Assembly (NCBI RefSeq): GCF_000003605.2
Contig: NW_003123047.1
Coordinates: 1 to 35,181 of the forward strand
DNA from: Saccoglossus kowalevskii
Taxonomy: Eukaryota > Hemichordata > Enteropneusta > Harrimaniidae
Length of the DNA: 35,181 nt
Direction of reading: 5' to 3'
In this document: positions 1-13,403 of the stretch, in pieces
Layout of the letters: each line of letters opens with the position of its first letter
Numbering within the stretch: position 1 is the first letter of the stretch
The notes under the pieces: model-generated
Told to the model about the DNA's origin: nothing
Seen by the model: the letters and a program-made list of their open reading frames with translations, nothing else
The model's database searches: none
Made by a program: the position numbers and the translations under genes

Positions 1-975
1 TCAGTATCTCTGCTAGTCTGAGGTGTGAGACCTGTACTACCAACATTACAGTACATACTAGTCCATCAGTATCTCTGCTAGTCTGAGGTGTGAGACCTGT
101 ACTACCAAGATTACAGTACATACTAGTCCATCAATATCTCTGCTAGTCCGAGGTGTGAGACCTGTAATACCAAGATTACAGTACATACTAGTCCATCAGT
201 ATCTCTGCTAGTCTGAGGTGTGAGACCTGTACTACCAAGATTACAGTACATACTAGTCCATCAGTATCTCTGCTAGTCTGAGGTGTGAGACCTGTACTAC
301 CAAGATTACAGTACATACTAGTCCATCAGTATCTCTGCTAGTCTGAGGTGTGAGACCTGTACTACCAAGATTACAGTACATACTAGTCCATCAGTATCTC
401 TGCTAGTCTGAGTTGTGAGACCTGTACTACCAAGATAACAGTACATACTAGTCTATCAGTATCTTTGCTGGTCTGAGGTGTGAGACCTGTACTACCAAGA
501 TTACAGTACATACTAGTCCATCAGTATCTCTGCTAGTCTGAGGTGTGAGACCTGTACTACCAAGATTACAGTACATACTAGTCCATCAGTATCTTTGCTG
601 GTCTGAGGTGTGAGACCTGTACTACCAAGATTACAGTACATACTAGTCCATCAGTATCTCTGCTAGTCTGAGGTGTGAGACCTGTACTACCAAGATTACA
701 GTACATACTAGTCCATCAGTATCTCTGCTAGTCTGAGGTGTGAGACCTGTACTACCAAGATTACAGTACATACTAGTCCATCAGTATCTCTGCTAGTCTG
801 AGGTGTGAGACCTGTACTACCAAGATTACAATACATACTAGTCCATCAGTATCTCTGCTAGTCTGAGGTGTGAGACCTGTACTACCAAGATTACATACAT
901 ACTAGTCCATCAGTATCTCTGCTAGTCTGAGGTGTGAGACCTGTACTACCAAGATTACAGTACATACTAGTCCAT
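1..975. repeat. A-type domain 1
   Basis: About 15 units, nearly all with G51 (ACAGTACAT). Unit 131-195 carries the linked set G4A, T19C, C37A. Unit ~391-455 has G22T plus T47A and is followed by a C64T/C10T/A15G unit. A 64-bp unit at ~850-913 lacks one base (ATTACATACAT). The run 1-~590 matches 11277-~11866 at offset 11,276, including these rare variants in the same order. No gene is seen. Confidence 0.85.
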
Positions 976-1730
976 CAGTATCTCTGCTAGTCTGAAGTGT
1001 GAGACATGCACTACCAAGATTACAGTACATACTAGTCCATCAGTATCTTTGCTAGTCTGAGATGTGAGACCTGTACTACCAAGATTACAGTACATACTAG
1101 TCCATCAGTATCTCAGCTAGTCTGAGGTGTGAGACCTGTACTACCAAGATTACAATACATACTAGTCCATCAGTATCTCTGCTAGTCTGAGGTGTGAGAC
1201 CTGTACTACCAAGATTACAATACATACTAGTCCATCAGTATCTCTGCTAGTCTGAGGTGTGAGACCTGTACTACCAAGATTACAATACATACTAGTCCAT
1301 CAGTATCTCTGCTAGTCTGAGGTGTGAGACCTGTACTACCAAGATTACAATACATACTAGTCCATCAGTATCTCTGCTAGTCTGAGGTGTGAGACCTGTA
1401 CTACCAAGATTACAGTACATACTAGTCCATCAGTATCTCTGCTAGTCTGAGGTGTGAGACCTGTACTACCAAGATTACAATACATACTAGTCCATCAGTA
1501 TCTTTGCTAGTCTGAGATGTGAGACCTGTACTACCAAGATTACAGTACATACTAGTCCATCAGTATCTCAGCTAGTCTGAGGTGTGAGACCTGTACTACC
1601 AAGATTACAATACATACTAGTCCATCAGTATCTCTGCTAGTCTGAGGTGTGAGACCTGTACTACCAAGATTACAACACATACTAGTCCATCAGTATCTCT
1701 GCTAGTCTGAGGTGTGAGACCTGTACTACC

Positions 1731-2510
1731 AAGGTTACAGTACATACTAGTCCATCAGTATCTCTGCTAGTCTGAGATGTGAGACATGCACTACCAAGAT
1801 TACAATACATACTAGTCCATCAGTATCTCTGCTAGTCTGAGGTGTGAGACATGTACTACCAAGATTACAATACATACTAGTCTATCATTATCTCTGCTAG
1901 TCTGAGGTGTGAGACATGCACTACCAAGATTACAATACATACTAGTCCATCAGTATCTCTGCTAGTCTGAGGTGTGAGACCTGTACTACCAAGATTACAG
2001 TACATACTAGTCCATCAGTATCTCTGCTATTCTGAGGTGTGAGACCTGTACTACCAAGGTTACAGTACATACTAGTCCATCAGTATCTCTGCTAGTCTGA
2101 GATGTGAGACATGCACTACCAAGATTACAATACATACTAGTCCATCAGTATCTCTGCTAGTCTGAGGTGTGAGACATGTACTACCAAGATTACAATACAT
2201 ACTAGTCTATCATTATCTCTGCTAGTCTGAGGTGTGAGACATGCACTACCAAGATTACAATACATACTAGTCCATCAGTATCTCTGCTAGTCTGAGGTGT
2301 GAGACCTGTACTACCAAGATTACAGTACATACTAGTCCATCAGTATCTCTGCTATTCTGAGGTGTGAGACCTGTACTACCAAGATTACAATACATACTAG
2401 TCCATCAGTATCTCTGCTAGTCTGAGGTGTGAGACCTGTACTACCAAGATTACAATACATACTAGTCCATCAGTATCTCTGCTAGTCTGAGGTGTGAGAC
2501 CTGTACTACC
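1731..2510. repeat. Higher-order repeat: 5-mer then 7-mer
   Basis: The A45G landmark (AAGGTT) occurs at 1731, 2056 and 2511, spacings of 325 bp (5 units) and 455 bp (7 units). Both copies run in the same order: A45G; G23A with C32A/T35C; C32A; C64T then G4T with C32A/T35C; consensus-like G51. G16T follows. The TCTATCATTA landmark sits 150 bp after AAGGTT in each copy (1881 and 2206). The second copy carries two extra ordinary units before the next AAGGTT. Confidence 0.8.
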
Positions 2511-4850
2511 AAGGTTACAGTACATACTAGTCCATCAGTATCTCTGCTAGTCTGAGATGTGAGACATGCACTACCAAGATTACAATACATACTAGTCCAT
2601 CAGTATCTCTGCTAGTCTGAGGTGTGAGACATGTACTACCAAGATTACAATACATACTAGTCTATCATTATCTCTGCTAGTCTGAGGTGTGAGACATGCA
2701 CTACCAAGATTACAATACATACTAGTCCATCAGTATCTCTGCTAGTCTGAGGTGTGAGACATGCACTACCAAGATTACAATACATACTAGTCCATCAGTA
2801 TCTCTGCTAGTCTGAGGTGTGAGACATGTACTACCAAGATTACAGTACATACTAGTCCATCAGTATTTCTGCGAGTCTGAGGTGTGAGACCTGTACTACC
2901 AAGATTACAACACATACTAGTCCATCAGTATCTTTGCTGGTCTGAGGTGTGAGACATGCACTACCAAGATTACAGTACATACTAGTCCATCAGTATCTCT
3001 GCTAGTCTGAGGTGTGAGACCTGTACTACCAAGATTACAATACATACTAGTCCATCAATATCTCTGCTAGTCTGAGGTGTGAGACCTGTACTACCAAGAT
3101 TACAGTACATACTAGTCCATCAGTATCTCTGCTAGTCTGAGGTGTGAGACCTGTACTACCAAGATTACAATACATACTAGTCCATCAGTATCTCTGCTAG
3201 TCTGAGGTGTGAGACCTGTACTACCAAGATTACAGTACATACTAGTCTATCAGTATCTCTGCTAGTCTGAGGTGTGAGACCTGTACTACCAAGATTACAG
3301 TACATACTAGTCCATCAGCATCTCTGCTAGTCTGAGGTGTGAGACCTGTACTACCAAGATTACAGTACATACTAGTCCATCAGTATCTCTGCTAGTCTGA
3401 GGTGTGAGACCTGTACTACCAAGATTACAGTACATACTAGTCCATCAGTATCTTTGCTGGTCTGAGGTGTGAGACCTGTACTACCAAGATTACAATACAT
3501 ACTAGTCCATCAGTATCTCTGCTAGTCTGAGGTGTAAGACATGCACTACCAAGATTACAATACATACTAGTCCATCAGTATCTCTGCTAGTCTGAGGTGT
3601 GAGATCTGTACTACCAAGATTACAATACATACTAGTCCATCAGTATCTCTGCTAGTCTGAGGTGTGAGACCTGTACTACCAAGATTACAGTACATACTAG
3701 TCCATCAGTATCTCTGCTAGTCTGAGGTGTGAGACCTGTACTACCAAGATTACAGTACATACTAGTCCATCAGTATCTCTGCTAGTCTGAGGTGTGAGAC
3801 ATGCACTACCAAGATTACAATACATACTAGTCCATCAGTATCTTTGCTAGTCTGAGATGTGAGACCTGTACTACCAAGATTACAGTACATACTAGTCCAT
3901 CAGTATCTCAGCTAGTCTGAGGTGTGAGACCTGTACTACCAAGATTACAATACATACTAGTCCATCAGTATCTCTGCTAGTCTGAGGTGTGAGACCTGTA
4001 CTACCAAGATTACAGTACATACTAGTCCATCAGTATCTCTGCTATTCTGAGGTGTGAGACCTGTACTACCAAGATTACAATACATACTAGTCCATCAGTA
4101 TCTCTGCTAGTCTGAGGTGTGAGACCTGTACTACCGAGATTACAATACATACTAGTCCATCAGTATCTCTGCTAGTCTGAGGTGTGAGACCTGTACTACC
4201 AAGATTACAATACATACTAGTCCATCAGTATCTCTGCTAGTCTGAGGTGTGAGACCTGTACTGCCAAGATTACAATACATACTAGTCCATCAGTATCTCT
4301 GCTAGTCTGAGGTGTGAGACCTGTACTACCAAGGTTACAGTACATACTAGTCCATCAGTATCTCTGCTATTCTGAGGTGTGAGACCTGTACTACCAAGAT
4401 TACAATACATACTAGTCCATCAGTATCTTTGCTAGTCTGAGATGTGAGACCTGTACTACCAAGATTACAGTACATACTAGTCCATCAGTATCTCAGCTAG
4501 TCTGAGGTGTGAGACCTGTACTACCAAGATTACAATACATACTAGTCCATCAGTATCTCTGCTAGTCTGAGGTGTGAGACCTGTACTACCAAGATTACAA
4601 CACATACTAGTCCATCAGTATCTCTGCTAGTCTGAGGTGTGAGACCTGTACTACCAAGGTTACAGTACATACTAGTCCATCAGTATCTCTGCTAGTCTGA
4701 GATGTGAGACATGCACTACCAAGATTACAATACATACTAGTCCATCAGTATCTCTGCTAGTCTGAGGTGTGAGACCTGTACTACCAAGATTACAGTACAT
4801 ACTAGTCCATCAGTATCTCTGCTATTCTGAGGTGTGAGACCTGTACTACC

Positions 4851-5305
4851 AAGGTTACAGTACATACTAGTCCATCAGTATCTCTGCTAGTCTGAGATGT
4901 GAGACATGCACTACCAAGATTACAATACATACTAGTCCATCAGTATCTCTGCTAGTCTGAGGTGTGAGACATGTACTACCAAGATTACAATACATACTAG
5001 TCTATCATTATCTCTGCTAGTCTGAGGTGTGAGACATGCACTACCAAGATTACAATACATACTAGTCCATCAGTATCTCTGCTAGTCTGAGGTGTGAGAC
5101 CTGTACTACCAAGATTACAGTACATACTAGTCCATCAGTATCTCTGCTATTCTGAGGTGTGAGACCTGTACTACCAAGATTACAATACATACTAGTCCAT
5201 CAGTATCTCTGCTAGTCTGAGGTGTGAGACCTGTACTACCAAGATTACAATACATACTAGTCCATCAGTATCTCTGCTATTCTGAGGTGTGAGACCTGTA
5301 CTACC
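4851..5305. repeat. Higher-order repeat: 7-mer, copy of 2056-2510
   Basis: AAGGTT landmarks at 4851 and 5306 are 455 bp apart. TCTATCATTA at 5001 (+150) and the G16T landmark GCTATT at 5146 (+295) sit at the same internal offsets as in 2056-2510 (2206 and 2351). The two 7-mers are 2,795 bp apart, exactly 43 units. The pattern restarts at 5306. Confidence 0.75.
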
Positions 5306-6149
5306 AAGGTTACAGTACATACTAGTCCATCAGTATCTCTGCTAGTCTGAGATGTGAGACATGCACTACCAAGATTACAATACATACTAGTCCATCAGTA
5401 TCTCTGCTAGTCTGAGGTGTGAGACATGTACTACCAAGATTACAATACATACTAGTCTATCATTATCTCTGCTAGTCTGAGGTGTGAGACATGCACTACC
5501 AAGATTACAATACATACTAGTCCATCAGTATCTCTGCTAGTCTGAGGTGTGAGACCTGTACTACCAAGATTACAGTACATACTAGTCCATCAGTATCTCT
5601 GCTATTCTGAGGTGTGAGACCTGTACTACCAAGATTACAATACATACTAGTCCATCAGTATCTCTGCTAGTCTGAGGTGTGAGACCTGTACTACCAAGAT
5701 TACAGTACATACTAGTCCATCAGTATCTCTGCTATTCTGAGGTGTGAGACCTGTACTACCAAGATTACAATACATACTAGTCCATCAGTATCTTTGCTAG
5801 TCTGAGACGTGAGACCTGTACTACCAAGATTACAGTACATACTAGTCCATCAGTATCTCAGCTAGTCTGAGGTGTGAGACCTGTACTACCAAGATTACAA
5901 TACATACTAGTCCATCAGTATCTCTGCTAGTCTGAGGTGTGAGACCTGTACTACCAAGATTACAACACATACTAGTCCATCAGTATCTCTGCTAGTCTGA
6001 GGTGTGAGACCTGTACTACCAAGATTACAATACATACTAGTCTATCATTATCTCTGCTAGTCTGAGGTGTGAGACATGCACTACCAAGATTACAATACAT
6101 ACTAGTCCATCAGTATCTCTGCTAGTCTGAGGTGTGAGACATGCACTAC

Positions 6150-6930
6150 CAAGATTACAATACATACTAGTCCATCAGTATCTCTGCTAGTCTGAGGTGT
6201 GAGACCTGTACTACCAAGATTACAGTACATACTAGTCCATCAGTATCTCTGCTATTCTGAGGTGTGAGACCTGTACTACCAAGATTACAATACATACTAG
6301 TCCATCAGTATCTCTGCTAGTCTGAGGTGTGAGACCTGTACTGCCAAGATTACAATACATACTAGTCCATCAGTATCTCTGCTAGTCTGAGGTGTGAGAC
6401 CTGTACTACCAAGGTTACAGTACATACTAGTCCATCAGTATCTCTGCTAGTCTGAGATGTGAGACATGCACTACCAAGTTTACAATACATACTAGTCCAT
6501 CAGTATCTCTGCTAGTCTGAGGTGTGAGACATGCACTACCAAGATTACAATACATACTAGTCCATCAGTATCTCTGCTAGTCTGAGATGTGAGACATGCA
6601 CTACCAAGATTACAATACATACTAGTCCATCAGTATCTCTGCTAGTCCGTGGTGTGAGTCCTGTACTACCAAGGTTACAGTACATACTAGTCCATCACTA
6701 TCTCTGCTAGTCTGAGATGTGAGACATGCACTACAAAGATTACAATACATACTAGTCCATCAGTATCTCTGCTAGTCTGAGGTGTGAGACATGCACTACC
6801 AAGATTACAATACATACTAGTCCATCAGTATCTCTGCTAGTCTGAGGTGTGAGACCTGTACTACCAAGGTTACAGTACATACTAGTCCATCAGTATCTCT
6901 GCTAGTCTGAGATGTGAGACATGCACTACC
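6150..6930. repeat. Long-range duplicated block, copy at ~18360-19140
   Basis: Offset 12,209 aligns GCTATT (6251 and 18460), AAGGTT (6411 and 18620), the rare A30T variant (GAGTCCTG) and the rare TCACTA variant (6695 and 18904) in the same order. Shared private variants at one constant offset show common descent of a block of about 12 units. Confidence 0.75.
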
Positions 6931-6954
6931 AAGATTATAGTACATACTAGTCCA

Positions 6955-7140
6955 TCAGTATCTCTGCTAGTCTGAGGTGTGAGACCTGTACTACCAAGTA
7001 CATACTAGTCCATTAGTATCTTTGCTGGTCTGAGGTGTGAGACCTGTACTACCAAGATTACAGTTCATACTAGTCCATCCGTATCTGCTAGTCTGAGGTG
7101 TGAGACCTGTACTACCAAGATTACAGTACATACTAGTCCA
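6955..7140. repeat. 58-bp / A53T / 63-bp triplet, copy 1
   Basis: A 58-bp unit (AAG joined directly to TACAT at 6996) is followed by a unit starting TTAG with C10T/A15G and A53T (CAGTTCAT at 7061), then a 63-bp unit starting TCCGTATCTGC (A3C plus loss of two bases). The same triplet recurs at 8828, 13218, 23965 and, slightly altered, 24863. Confidence 0.8.
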
Positions 7141-8229
7141 TCAGTATCTCTGCTAGTCTGAGGTGTGAGACCTGTACTACCAAGATTACAGTACATACTA
7201 GTCCATCAGTATCTCTGCTAGTCTGAGGTGTGACAGCTGTACTACCAAGATTACAGTACATACAAGTCCATCAGTATCTCTGCTAGTCTGAGATGTGAGA
7301 CATGCACTACCAAGATTACAATACATACTAGTCCATCAGTATCTCTGCTAGTCTGAGGTGTGAGACATGCACTACCAAGATTACAGTACATACTAGTCCA
7401 TCAGTATCTCTGCTAGTCTGAGGTGTGAGATCTGTACTACCAAGATTACAGTACATACTAGTCCATCAGTATCTTTGCTGGTCTGAGGTGTGAGACCTGT
7501 ACTACCAAGATTACAGTACATACTAGTCCATCCGTATCTGCTAGTCTGAGGTGTGAGACCTGTACTACCAAGATTACAGTACATACTAGTCCATCAGTAT
7601 CTCTGCTAGTCTGAGGTGTGAGACCGTACTACCAAGATTACAGTACATACTAGTCCATCAGTATCTCTGCTAGTCTGAGGTGTGAGACATGCACTACCAA
7701 GATTACAGTACATACTAGTCCATCAGTATCTCTGCTAGTCTGAGATGTGAGACATGCACTACCAAGATTACAGTACATACTAGTCCATCAGTATCTTTGC
7801 TGGTCTGAGGTGTGAGACCTGTACTACCAAGATTACAGTACATACTAGTCCATCAGTATCTTTGCTGGTCTGAGGTGTGAGACATGCACTACCAAGATTA
7901 CAGTACATACTAGTCCATCAGTATCTTTGCTGGTCTGAGGTGTGAGACCTGTACTACCAAGATTACAGTACATACTAGTCCATCAATATCTCTGCTAGTC
8001 CGAGGTGTGAGACCTGTAATACCAAGATTACAGTACATACTAGTCCATCAGTATCTCTGCTAGTCTGAGATGTGAGACATGCACTACCAAGATTACAATA
8101 CATACTAGTCCATCAGTATCTTTGCTAGTCTGAGGTGTGAGACATGTACTACCAAGATTACAATACATACTAGTCCATCAGTATCTCTGCTAGTCTGAGG
8201 TGTGAGACCTGTACTACCAAGATTACAAT

Positions 8230-8630
8230 ACATACTAGTCCATCGGTATCTCTGCTAGTCTGAGGTGTGAGACCTGTACTACCAAGATTACAACACATAC
8301 TAGTCCATCAGTATCTCTGCTAGTCTGAGGTGTGAGACCTGTACTACCAAGGTTACAGTACATACTAGTCCATCAGTATCTCTGCTAGTCTGAGATGTGA
8401 GACATGCACTACCAAGATTACAATACATACTAGTCCATCAGTATCTCTGCTAGTCTGAGGTGTGAGACATGTACTACCAAGATTACAATGCATACTAGTC
8501 TATCATTATCTCTGCTAGTCTGAGGTGTGAGACATGCACTACCAAGATTACAATACATACTAGTCCATCAGTATCTCTGCTAGTCTGAGGTGTGAGTCCT
8601 GTACTACCAAGATTACAGTACATACTAGTC
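8230..8630. repeat. Duplicated block, copy at ~34624-35024
   Basis: Offset 26,394 aligns CAACAC (8291 and 34685), the rare AATGCAT variant (8487 and 34881), TCTATCATTA and the A30T unit. This is the longest-range match I found in the window. Confidence 0.7.
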
Positions 8631-8827
8631 CATCAGTATCTCTGCTATTCTGAGGTGTGAGACCTGTACTACCAAGGTTACAGTACATACTAGTCCATCA
8701 GTATCTCTGCTAGTCTGAGATGTGAGACATGCACTACCAAGATTACAATACATACTAGTCCATCAGTATCTCTGCTAGTCTGAGGTGTGAGACATGTACT
8801 ACCAAGATTACAATACATACTAGTCTA

Positions 8828-9013
8828 TCATTATCTCTGCTAGTCTGAGGTGTGAGACATGCACTACCAAGTACATACTAGTCCATTAGTATCTTTGCTG
8901 GTCTGAGGTGTGAGACCTGTACTACCAAGATTACAGTTCATACTAGTCCATCCGTATCTGCTAGTCTGAGGTGTGAGACCTGTACTACCAAGATTACAGT
9001 ACATACTAGTCCA
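8828..9013. repeat. 58-bp / A53T / 63-bp triplet, copy 2
   Basis: The 58-bp junction is at 8869, CAGTTCAT at 8934 and the 63-bp unit at 8951-9013. Here the 58-bp unit carries B-type substitutions (GACATGCAC), so a B-type body joins the A-type deletion allele within one unit. Confidence 0.8.
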
Positions 9014-10053
9014 TCAGTATCGCTGCTAGTCTGAGGTGTGAGACCTGTACTACCAAGATTACAGTACATACTAGTCCATCAGTATCTCTGCTAGTCTGAG
9101 GTGTGACACCTGTACTACCAAGATTACAGTACATACTAGTCCATCAGTATCTCTGCTAGTCTGAGATGTGAGACATGCACTACCAAGATTACAATACATA
9201 CTAGTCCATCAGTATCTCTGCTAGTCTGAGGTGTGAGACATGCACTACCAAGATTACAGTACATACTAGTCCATCAGTATCTCTGCTAGTCTGAGGTGTG
9301 AGACCTGTACTACCAAGATTACAGTACATACTAGTCCATCAGTATCTCTGCTAGTCTGAGGTGTGAGACCTGTACTACCAAGATTACAGTACATACTAGT
9401 CCATCAGTATCTCTGCTAGTCTGAGGTGTGAGACCTGTACTACCAAGATTACAGTACATACTAGTCCATCAGTATCTCTGCTAGTCTGAGGTGTGAGACC
9501 TGTATTACCAAGATTACAGTACATACTAGTCCATCAGTATCTCTGCTAGTCTGAGATGTGAGACATGCACTACCAAGATTACAGTACATACTAGTCCATC
9601 AGTATCTTTGCTGGTCTGAGGTGTGAGACCTGTACTACCAAGATTACAGTACATACTAGTCCATCAGTATCTTTGCTGGTCTGAGGTGTGAGACATGCAC
9701 TACCAAGATTACAGTACATACTAGTCCATCAGTATCTTTGCTGGTCTGAGGTGTGAGACCTGTACTACCAAGATTACAGTACATACTAGTCCATCAATAT
9801 CTCTGCTAGTCCGAGGTGTGAGACCTGTAATACCAAGATTACAGTACATACTAGTCCATCAGTATCTCTGCTAGTCTGAGATGTGAGACATGCACTACCA
9901 AGATTACAATACATACTAGTCCATCAGTATCTTTGCTAGTCTGAGGTGTGAGACATGTACTACCAAGATTACAATACATACTAGTCTATCATTATCTCTG
10001 CTAGTCTGAGATGTGAGACATGCACTACCAAGATTACAGTACATACTAGTCCA

Positions 10054-10629
10054 TCAGTATCTCTGCTAGTCTGAGGTGTGAGACCTGTACTACCAAGTAC
10101 ATACTAGTCCATCAGTATCTTTGCTGGTCTGAGGTGTGAGACCTGTACTACCAAGATTACAGTACATACTAGTCCATCAGTATCTCTGCTAGTCTGAGGT
10201 GTGAGACCTGTACTACCAAGATTACAGTACATACTAGTCCATCAGTATCTTTGCTGGTCTGAGGTTTGAGACCTGTACTACCAAGATTACAGTACATACT
10301 AGTCCATCCGTATCTGCTAGTCTGAGGTGTGAGACCTGTACTACCAAGATTACAGTACATACTAGTCCATCAGTATCTCTGCTAGTCTGAGGTGAGAGAC
10401 CTGTACTACCAAGATTACAGTACATACTAGTCCATCAGTATCTCTGCTAGTCTGAGGTGTGAGACATGCACTACCAAGATTACAGTACATACTAGTCCAT
10501 CAGTATCTCTGCTAGTCTGAGGTGTGAGATCTGTTCTACCAAGGTTACAGTACATACTAGTCCATCTGTATTTCTGCTAGTCTGAGGTGTGAGACATGCA
10601 CTACCAAGATTACAGTACATACTAGTCCA
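10054..10629. repeat. ~9-unit higher-order module (H1)
   Basis: Order of units: 58-bp; C10T/A15G; ordinary; C10T/A15G; 63-bp (A3C); T26A (GTGAGAGACC); C32A/T35C; C31T with A45G; A3T/C8T (TCTGTATTT). The 58-bp junction is at 10095. The module is followed directly by a 58-bp plus 69-bp module. It matches 17494-~18068 at offset 7,440, including the shared change to GGTTTGAG. Confidence 0.8.
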
Positions 10630-10821
10630 TCAATATCTCTGCTAGTCTGAGGTGTGAGACCTGTACTACCAAGTACATACTAGTCCATCAGTATCTCTGC
10701 TAGTCTGAGGTGTGCGACATGTACTACCAAGATTACAGTACATAATATATAGTCCATCAGTATATCTGCTAGTCTGAGGTGTGAGACCTGTACTACCAAG
10801 ATTACAATACATACTAGTCCA
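10630..10821. repeat. 58-bp + 69-bp module, copy 1
   Basis: A 58-bp unit (junction 10671) is followed by a 69-bp unit with A28C (GTGCGACATG) and the expanded CATAATATATAG at 10741 in place of CATACTAG, then a unit with TATATCTGC. In all five copies (10741, 16822, 22460, 30026, 34036) CATAATATATAG starts exactly 70 bp after the 58-bp junction. Confidence 0.85.
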
Positions 10822-11276
10822 TCAGTATCTCTGCTAGTCTGAGGTGTGAGACCTGTACTACCAAGATTACAGTACATACTAGTCCATCAGTATCTCTGCT
10901 AGTCTGAGGTGTGAGACCTGTACTACCAAGATTACAGTACATACTAGTCCATCAATATCTCTGCTAGTCCGAGGTGTGAGACCTGTAATACCAAGATTAC
11001 AGTACATACTAGTCCATCAGTATCTCTGCTAGTCTGAGGTGTGAGACCTGTACTACCAAGATTACAGTACATACTAGTCCATCAGTATCTCTGCTAGTCT
11101 GAGGTGTGAGACCTGTACTACCAAGATTACAGTACATACTAGTCCATCAATATCTCTGCTAGTCTGAGGTGTGAGACCTGTAATACCAAGATTACAGTAC
11201 ATACTAGTCCATCAGTATCTCTGCTAGTCTGAGGTGTGAGACCTGTACTACCAAGATTACAGTACATACTAGTCCA

Positions 11277-11866
11277 TCAGTATCTCTGCTAGTCTGAGGT
11301 GTGAGACCTGTACTACCAAGATTACAGTACATACTAGTCCATCAGTATCTCTGCTAGTCTGAGGTGTGAGACCTGTACTACCAAGATTACAGTACATACT
11401 AGTCCATCAATATCTCTGCTAGTCCGAGGTGTGAGACCTGTAATACCAAGATTACAGTACATACTAGTCCATCAGTATCTCTGCTAGTCTGAGGTGTGAG
11501 ACCTGTACTACCAAGATTACAGTACATACTAGTCCATCAGTATCTCTGCTAGTCTGAGGTGTGAGACCTGTACTACCAAGATTACAGTACATACTAGTCC
11601 ATCAGTATCTCTGCTAGTCTGAGGTGTGAGACCTGTACTACCAAGATTACAGTACATACTAGTCCATCAGTATCTCTGCTAGTCTGAGTTGTGAGACCTG
11701 TACTACCAAGATAACAGTACATACTAGTCTATCAGTATCTTTGCTGGTCTGAGGTGTGAGACCTGTACTACCAAGATTACAGTACATACTAGTCCATCAG
11801 TATCTCTGCTAGTCTGAGGTGTGAGACCTGTACTACCAAGATTACAGTACATACTAGTCCATCAGT
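11277..11866. repeat. Duplicated block, copy of 1-590
   Basis: Offset 11,276 aligns the G4A/T19C/C37A unit (131 and 11407) and the G22T plus T47A units (411 and 11687). The match ends near 11,870, where this copy has a C37-to-T type variant (GTATTACC) and the first copy has C10T/A15G. Confidence 0.75.
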
Positions 11867-12446
11867 ATCTCTGCTAGTCTGAGGTGTGAGACCTGTATTA
11901 CCAAGATTACAGTACATACTAGTCCATCAGTATCTCTGCTAGTCTGAGATGTGAGACATGCACTACCAAGATTACAGTACATACTAGTCCATCAGTATCT
12001 TTGCTGGTCTGAGGTGTGAGACCTGTACTACCAAGATTACAGTACATACTAGTCCATCAGTATCTTTGCTGGTCTGAGGTGTGAGATCTGTACTACCAAG
12101 ATTACAGTACATACTAGTCCATCAGTATCTCTGCTAGTCTGAGGTGTGAGACCTGTACTACCAAGATTACAGTACATACTAGTCCATCAGTATCTCTGCT
12201 AGTCTGAGGTGTGAGACCTGTACTACCAAGATTACAGTACATACTAGTCCATCAGTATCTCTGCTAGTCTGAGGTGTGAGACCTGTACTACCAAGATTAC
12301 AGTACATACTAGTCCATCAGTATCTCTGCTAGTCTGAGGTGTGAGACCTGTATTACCAAGATTATAGTACATACTAGTCCATCAGTATCTCTGCTAGTCT
12401 GAGATGTGAGACATGCACTACCAAGATTACAGTACATACTAGTCCA

Positions 12447-13022
12447 TCAGTATCTCTGCTACTCTGAGGTGTGAGACCTGTACTACCAAGTACATACTAG
12501 TCCATCAGTATCTTTGCTGGTCTGAGGTGTGAGACCTGTACTACCAAGATTACAGTACATAATAGTCCATCAGTATCTCTGCTAGTTTGAGGTGTCAGAC
12601 CTGTACTACCAAGATTACAGTACATACTAGTCCATCAGTATCTTTGCTGGTCTGAGGTGTGAGACCTGTACTACCAAGATTACAGTACATACTAGTCCAT
12701 CCGTATCTGCTAGTCTGAGGTGTGAGACCTGTACTACCAAGATTACAGTACATACTAGTCCATCAGTATCTCTGCTAGTCTGAGGTGAGAGACCTGTACT
12801 ACCAAGATTACAGTACATACTAGTCCATCAGTATCTCTGCTAGTCTGAGGTGTGAGACATGCACTACCAAGATTACAGTACATACTAGTCCATCAGTATC
12901 TCTGCTAGTCTGAGGTGTGAGATCTGTACTACCAAGGTTACAGTACATACTAGTCCATCTGTATTTCTGCTAGTCTGAGGTGTGAGACATGCACTACCAA
13001 GATTACAATACATACTAGTCCA
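12447..13022. repeat. ~9-unit higher-order module (H2)
   Basis: It has the same unit order as 10054-10629; junction of the 58-bp unit is at 12488. The units just before it carry GCTACTCTG and ATTATAG variants that are also found before the modules at 30887 and 33350, so these three are the closest relatives. It is followed by four B-type units, not by the 69-bp module. Confidence 0.8.
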
Positions 13023-13217
13023 TCAGTATCTCTGCTAGTCTGAGGTGTGAGACATGCACTACCAAGATTACAATACATACTAGTCCATCAGTATCTCTGC
13101 TAGTCTGAGGTGTGAGACCTGTACTACCAAGGTTACAGTACATACTAGTCCATCAGTATCTCTGCTAGTCTGAGATGTGAGACATGCACTACCAAGATTA
13201 TAGTACATACTAGTCCA

Positions 13218-13403
13218 TCAGTATCTCTGCTAGTCTGAGGTGTGAGACCTGTACTACCAAGTACATACTAGTCCATTAGTATCTTTGCTGGTCTGAGGTG
13301 TGAGACCTGTACTACCAAGATTACAGTTCATACTAGTCCATCCGTATCTGCTAGTCTGAGGTGTGAGACCTGTACTACCAAAATTACAGTACATACTAGT
13401 CCA
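13218..13403. repeat. 58-bp / A53T / 63-bp triplet, copy 3
   Basis: Junction 13259 and CAGTTCAT 13324, both exactly 6,263 bp after copy 1. The surrounding units from ~6780 to 7740 match ~13043 to 14003 at that offset, including ATTATAG and the GAGACCGTACT deletion allele. Confidence 0.8.

Larger units (their letters stand above)
976..6954. repeat. B-type domain 1 (phase-rigid)
   Basis: About 92 units dominated by G51A (ACAATACAT) with recurrent G23A, C32A/T35C (GACATGCAC), G16T (CTATTCTG), A45G (AAGGTT) and C64T followed by G4T (TCTATCATTA). No length-variant unit was found: the AAGATT landmark at 1081 and that at 6931 are 5,850 bp apart, exactly 90 x 65. The domain contains 5- and 7-unit higher-order repeats and five copies of the C10T/G23A + T11A unit pair. 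No gene is seen. Confidence 0.85.
6955..10053. repeat. Imperfect tandem duplication of a ~1.87-kb A+B segment
   Basis: 6955-8827 (1,873 bp) recurs from 8828 to about 9985. Landmarks repeat in order: the 58/A53T/63-bp triplet; the altered GTGTGACA unit; alternating C10T/A15G units; the G4A/T19C/C37A unit (7983 and 9794); and a C10T unit with C32A. The offset falls from 1,873 to 1,811, so the second copy has lost about one unit. The first copy ends in a B-type stretch (8041-8827) that the second copy lacks apart from its first units. No gene is seen. Confidence 0.75.
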
